This document shows, in pieces, positions 60,171 to 64,000 of a DNA stretch of 64,000 nucleotides. The position numbers and the translations under genes are program-made. The notes beneath the pieces were generated by a model. The model searched no databases and was not told where the DNA came from. It worked only from the letters and a program-made list of their open reading frames with translations. Source of the stretch: Ascaphus truei (Eukaryota > Chordata > Amphibia > Anura > Ascaphidae); NCBI GenBank assembly GCA_036426205.1, contig CM071573.1, forward strand, positions 69,508,585 to 69,572,584, written 5' to 3'. Positions within the stretch are counted from its first letter, which is position 1. Every line of letters begins with the position of its first letter.

Positions 60171-60567
60171 CATCATTAAATTCATTGCCTACTAGTAATC
60201 ACTTTATTGGGGCTCTTTGTTTGTTGTTTTTCGGAATTTATCATACAAATTGGGAACCTGTTCTGAGTGAGCAGCTATCCCTTAATTTGGTGTTTTAAGT
60301 ATAGATCACTGTTCATATTGTAACTTTGTTGTTATTTGCGCTTTATGTTCTCTTTTTTACTATTTAAAAAGCAGAGTCTATTACCTGCACCAATAAAAAA
60401 AAAAAAGTGTAGAGGAGGCCGCATCATTTCTACTGCAGATTAATAAGGAGAAGACAGAGGCACTTTATTTGTCAAAGGGGAAATTGGCATTAATGCAGGA
60501 GTTATCATAAATTTATTTCCCCTTTGACAAAGGAAAGTATTAGTGTTATTCCCATTTTAAGGCTTAC

Positions 60568-60684
60568 CTTTTCCTTGTCTGTATTAAGAAGCTTCTTGTC
60601 ATCCCTGTTCTTTAACTTTCCTGGAGCTTCAGCGATGGGAAGAGTGGTGTGAAAAATGAAAAGCTTCCCAGCACAGTCTGCTGC
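60568..60684 (-). CDS. sec24c: sec24c exon (trunk domain)
   Basis: 117 nt, residues 138-176: [20 protein letters not shown] then [19 protein letters not shown]. Acceptor GTTTTAG, donor AAG|GTAAGC. Confidence 0.95.
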
Positions 60685-60865
60685 CTAAAACAGGAAATAC
60701 AGCACGATAAACAGGAGCAACCAAAACTGCAGGTGCTACAAGAAAGGCAAACAGACTTCGAGGTGCAGGACTGAAGGGCTGATTGGAAGTCAGTTTTGTA
60801 GCCATGCATCAGAACACTTTTGCTAATTAAGTGGCACTTCTTGCAGTAACCACATTTGCAATAGT

Positions 60866-61024
60866 CAGGGGTGGGCAACTTCAGTCCTCAAGGGCCAACA
60901 ACAGGTCACGTTTTCAGGATATCCCTGCATCAGCACAGTTGGCTCAGTAAAAGACTGTGCTGAAGCAGGGATATCCTGAAAACCTGACCTGTTGGCCCTT
61001 GAGGACTGGAGTTCCCCATCCCTG
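60866..61024. mobile_element. hAT MITE in sec24c intron
   Basis: CAGGGGTGGGCAACTTCAG to GGAGTTCCCCATCCCTG with a short hairpin. No clear target duplication. Only 60 bp separate it from the next sec24c exon. Confidence 0.8.
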
Positions 61025-61084
61025 CTTAAAGTGCTTCTCTTTTTACATTGCTTGTACATGCAAATGGCTGGTATTACTGCTCAC

Positions 61085-61178
61085 CTTCAATGCTTCCAAA
61101 CCAGCTTGGACAACTGGGGCAAACACCGTCTCTGTTTCTCTTGTATCAGCAAACATTTCAGGAATCTGGTCCAGCAAA
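61085..61178 (-). CDS. sec24c: sec24c exon (trunk domain)
   Basis: 94 nt, completes Ser106 and encodes 107-137: [20 protein letters not shown] then [11 protein letters not shown]. Acceptor CTGCTCCCAAAG, donor AAG|GTGAGC. Confidence 0.95.
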
Positions 61179-61685
61179 CTTTGGGAGCAGAGGGGGTAAT
61201 ATCAGAAAGAGGGCTTTGAGAAGCAGCAGCAATGTACGGTTGTGGCCGCACTTGGATGGGGAACACAAAGCTTGAAAAGTTGCAATAAGCATCCATGCTT
61301 CTCCAGGGGTTTGTATAGATTTGTTTATTAATTAAAAAGGCTCCAACACTTTAAATTAAGAATAATAAAGTAACATGTGCTATCGATAAAGACATAATAT
61401 CAGACTCCGTAAATAAAAATGGTGCTTTCACTGGACCTGGCTGTCTAAACCAATCTCTTTCCTGCTCGTCTCAGTAAATAAAAATGTAACAAGTATTTCA
61501 ACTTAAGTCTGGAAAGGCTGCTTCTTATTTTAGTTTGTAATAACAATTAAAAAGCAATGTGGTATATCCAGATCTCATTCTTAAATGTGGACTGTACTAC
61601 CAAAAACTAAGGCATACCACTGGTTTATGCGACTGAAAGCAGACCATTTTTGGCATATCTTTACAGGCGCTTTGAATTCCCTTAC

Positions 61686-61877
61686 CTGGTGATAACTGTC
61701 CTAGATTCATTAATGTTTACAAGAAAACCATCGAGCAGAGGAACAAACATATCCGCCACGTCCGACACCACCATCATCTGTGGCTGGGCCAGGGAGCTCT
61801 TCACATTATAGAAGTGGAGTACTTTGTTGTAGGTCACGAAGCCCACCCGGACCACCGACTCCTCCATATGCCCTTCC
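61686..61877 (-). CDS. sec24c: sec24c exon (trunk domain)
   Basis: 192 nt, residues 43-105 plus parts of 42 and 106: [54 protein letters not shown]. Acceptor TTTTCCTTTCCAG, donor CCAG|GTAAGG. Confidence 0.95.
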
Positions 61878-62533
61878 CTGGAAAGGAAAATGAAAAGGAT
61901 GTTCATGTTTCCAGGAGAAAGTGTCCAGGGCGTCTACGTATGTTACATACAGAAACATTACCTGTAAGCGTCTCCCTATACTCGCATAACATAGCAAAAT
62001 GGCAAGCTGAAGCTTGTACTGCTGGGGCTTGCAATGCATAACACAACAGGACCATAATATGTGGTCCACTAAAAGAAAATCTAATTAAGTTTATGCAGTC
62101 AACAGGTGACAAAGAAACAAGATCACCGTCTTCCTGTATGCAGCACGGAAGTTCAGTTTTGTTGTAGTAAGGGTTTTAACTTCAATCATGCAAGCAAGTT
62201 TTCCCAACTTAATGCACATTTCACTTGTTTCCAGCTCTATTTCTGCATTTGACTACCTCCATCTGTTTAACCCTTTCCCTAATGAAAACACAACTAGGCG
62301 ATCGCTTGGGGGTAGCAATCACTTGGCAGCAAGCAGGCCCCCAGTGACACGGACAGCACCGGACGGAGCCTCCTCTCTAGTTCCGAGCGCTGAACGCCAT
62401 CGAATTGAGAGGTGAGCGCACTCTTCCTCTTGAAAACAAATAAAATAAACATGACATTCCCTGAATTTGATAAGGGGCTCTAACAGTGCCAGCCATTGTA
62501 ATATTGAGGGGAAAACTCATAAGGGCTGCCTAA

Positions 62534-62776
62534 GGCCGCAGATATAGTAGGCGCGCACGAGAGGGGGAGACGCCACGGGGAGGCATGTCGGAGCCGTGCC
62601 CTTGACGTCACGTGAGAAGGTTCGCCCTCATTGGCTGAACCGCTCAAGTGACTCGGGCGCCACGCAACAAAATCAAATTATTTTGTCTGCCCGGGAATCA
62701 TGCGGTTGCGCGCTCTATGGCCTTCCTCATTGAGGTACGGCCTTATGTTCGCGCCACGAGCAACATGGACGCCGCA
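62534..62776. mobile_element. GC-rich MITE with TAA target duplication (type D)
   Basis: TAA at 62531-62533 and 62777-62779. Termini GGCCGCAGATATAG and, inverted, TGCGGCGTCCATG. Contains TGACGTCA (62603-62610) and ATTGG (62630-62634) in CATTGGCTGAACCGC. In a sec24c intron. Confidence 0.7.
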
Positions 62777-62906
62777 TAAGGGTTAATGCACCACCATCCT
62801 TACAGTATGGGCAGAGATTACTTATTTAACCCTTTGAGGCGCTAAGAACCTCTCACACAGAGTCTCTCTCGGACAGTTATTGTAGAAGGGGTTACTAACA
62901 CATTAC

Positions 62907-63031
62907 CTGGGCAGATAGTCCAGAAGAAGCTTGAGTTCTTCACAGACCAGTGCCACCAGGCCACTCTTCACAGCATTGTACGACACATCGATCATGAAGA
63001 TGAAAGCCGGAGGATTAGGAATCTTCTTATT
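62907..63031 (-). CDS. sec24c: sec24c exon (trunk start), most upstream in window
   Basis: 125 nt, first residues of the partial protein: [20 protein letters not shown] then [23 protein letters not shown]24C is the cargo-binding adaptor of the COPII coat at ER exit sites, working with SEC23. This is where the trunk (vWA-like) domain begins. The N-terminal disordered region and zinc finger are beyond the right edge. The 13 exons in this window total 1803 nt, 600 codons plus stop, with every junction in phase. Acceptor GTCTCAG, donor CCAG|GTAATG. Confidence 0.95.
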
Positions 63032-63437
63032 CTGAGACGGAGGTAAAAACAAATGTGACGTAGAAGCTGTCTGATATTTCATGTAAATAAAAAGTCACAA
63101 GAATAAGTTAATATTTCTATTATAAACTGATGAGAAAATGTGCTACGTGGCAGAATTATGTTATGCCAGAAGCTGTTGTGTGAAACATTGACACAGGTTT
63201 CTGTATTGAGAGAACACTATAATCATATTAGACTAAGAATCAAAGTTACCATTACAGAAATGGATACCAGAGTTGTTAGCATTGCTCGGATGTGCAGTGA
63301 GCATTTACACTACATTGCAGCGTCATTCCAAACTATGGGAACAATTCATACCAAGAACTGTACCATTTAGCATTTTGATGATTGAAAGCTTGGTCAGACT
63401 TCACTGCCGCTGCAGCCACCATGTTTCAGTATGTTAA
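63032..63437. other. sec24c intron, nothing recognised
   Basis: AT-rich intronic sequence with no exon of sec24c detected. Confidence 0.6.
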
Positions 63438-63869
63438 AGCTGCAGTTCAAGCTGTTTTTAAACCCCCCCCCCCCGTTCAATATGTGCATCAATACAATCT
63501 GCATACTGACAAGTGATTAGCTAAACTGCAGATCAATATGTTCTCCTGTAATCGATCGCTTGCTCCAGGTTATTTAATTCAGTTCTTGCACAGTATTCTG
63601 GGCCATGTAGTCCTGGAATATAATTGACTGGGCAGTTATTAGATACAATTGGTGCACTGCTAAAGAGTGGGCGGGGCTCAAGAGCCAGAGCCTATCAGAA
63701 GGGGAAGGGGCTGTAACTTTGGAAATGCTTCCGACATTAGATACATCAAAAATGTCTTAAATTTTTTTAATTTTTTTAAAAATGCTACAAGTATTTTCTC
63801 ACAGTACAGATCTGATTTAAAAAAGCAAAAAAACAAAAACACATGTAGGATATTGCTTGAACTGCTGCT
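63438..63869. mobile_element. TTAA-type MITE (piggyBac- or Kolobok-like)
   Basis: Preceded by TTAA (63434-63437). Left end AGCTGCAGTTCAAGC and right end, inverted, AGCAGCAGTTCAAGC: 14 of 15 match. The right flank is ATCA, so the duplication has decayed on that side. Same family as 6172-6633. Confidence 0.75.
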
Positions 63870-63917
63870 ATCATGCTTGTGTAAATAGATAGGGGGAAGA
63901 AAATTTAATACAGCTCA

Positions 63918-64000
63918 ACCTCCTTATAACGCTGCGCTTGGGGTCCAAAGAATCACATCGCGTTATAAGCGGATCACGTTAGAAATAACGTACAATTGTA
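63918..64000. mobile_element. Left end of a possible mariner-like MITE, cut by window
   Basis: Begins with CTCAACCTCCTTATAACGC after a TACAG, and carries an inner GCGTTATAAGCGGATCACGT. The TA-flanked start resembles mariner-type repeats, but the right end is not in view. Confidence 0.35.

Overview
The window is vertebrate nuclear DNA, most likely from a frog. It has split genes with GT-AG introns, long stretches of non-autonomous transposons and microsatellites, and no bacterial-type gene order. All three recognised genes lie on the minus strand in the order sec24c - fut11 - chchd1. To my knowledge this is the order and relative orientation on human 10q22, so this is a conserved vertebrate block. 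The species cannot be named from sequence alone. The anuran call rests on the type and density of repeats (palindromic hAT MITEs, TTA-flanked GC-rich MITEs, MIR/CORE-like SINEs).

Right part (about 50.2-63.0 kb): 13 coding exons of sec24c, from the start of the trunk domain to the stop codon. They join in frame to 600 residues; the 5' exons lie beyond the right edge. Middle (38.97-42.0 kb): exons 1 and 2 of fut11, a GT10-family fucosyltransferase. Left part: an intact last fut11 exon at 13.77-13.91 kb and the first exon of chchd1 (mitoribosomal protein mS37) at 2.02-2.15 kb, with a GC-box/CRE promoter. The remaining chchd1 exons lie beyond the left edge.

The main structural fact is that 1-14.22 kb is repeated, in the same orientation, at about 24.09-38.16 kb. 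The second copy carries many small indels, including frameshifts in both duplicated exons. The clean last exon of fut11 is in the far copy, while the copy next to exon 2 is broken. Retained, poorly corrected long-read sequence in the assembly is the simplest explanation; a real, decayed segmental duplication is the alternative. The 14.2-23.6 kb spacer contains a roughly 4.2-kb imperfect palindrome (foldback element) and no recognisable gene.

The genes act in unrelated pathways (COPII cargo selection, protein fucosylation, mitochondrial translation) and share only their position. I found no CRISPR array, operon or defence-type system, and no convincing undescribed biological system. The items most worth following up are the duplication and its effect on gene models, the large foldback element, and a MITE family that carries CRE plus CCAAT motifs.
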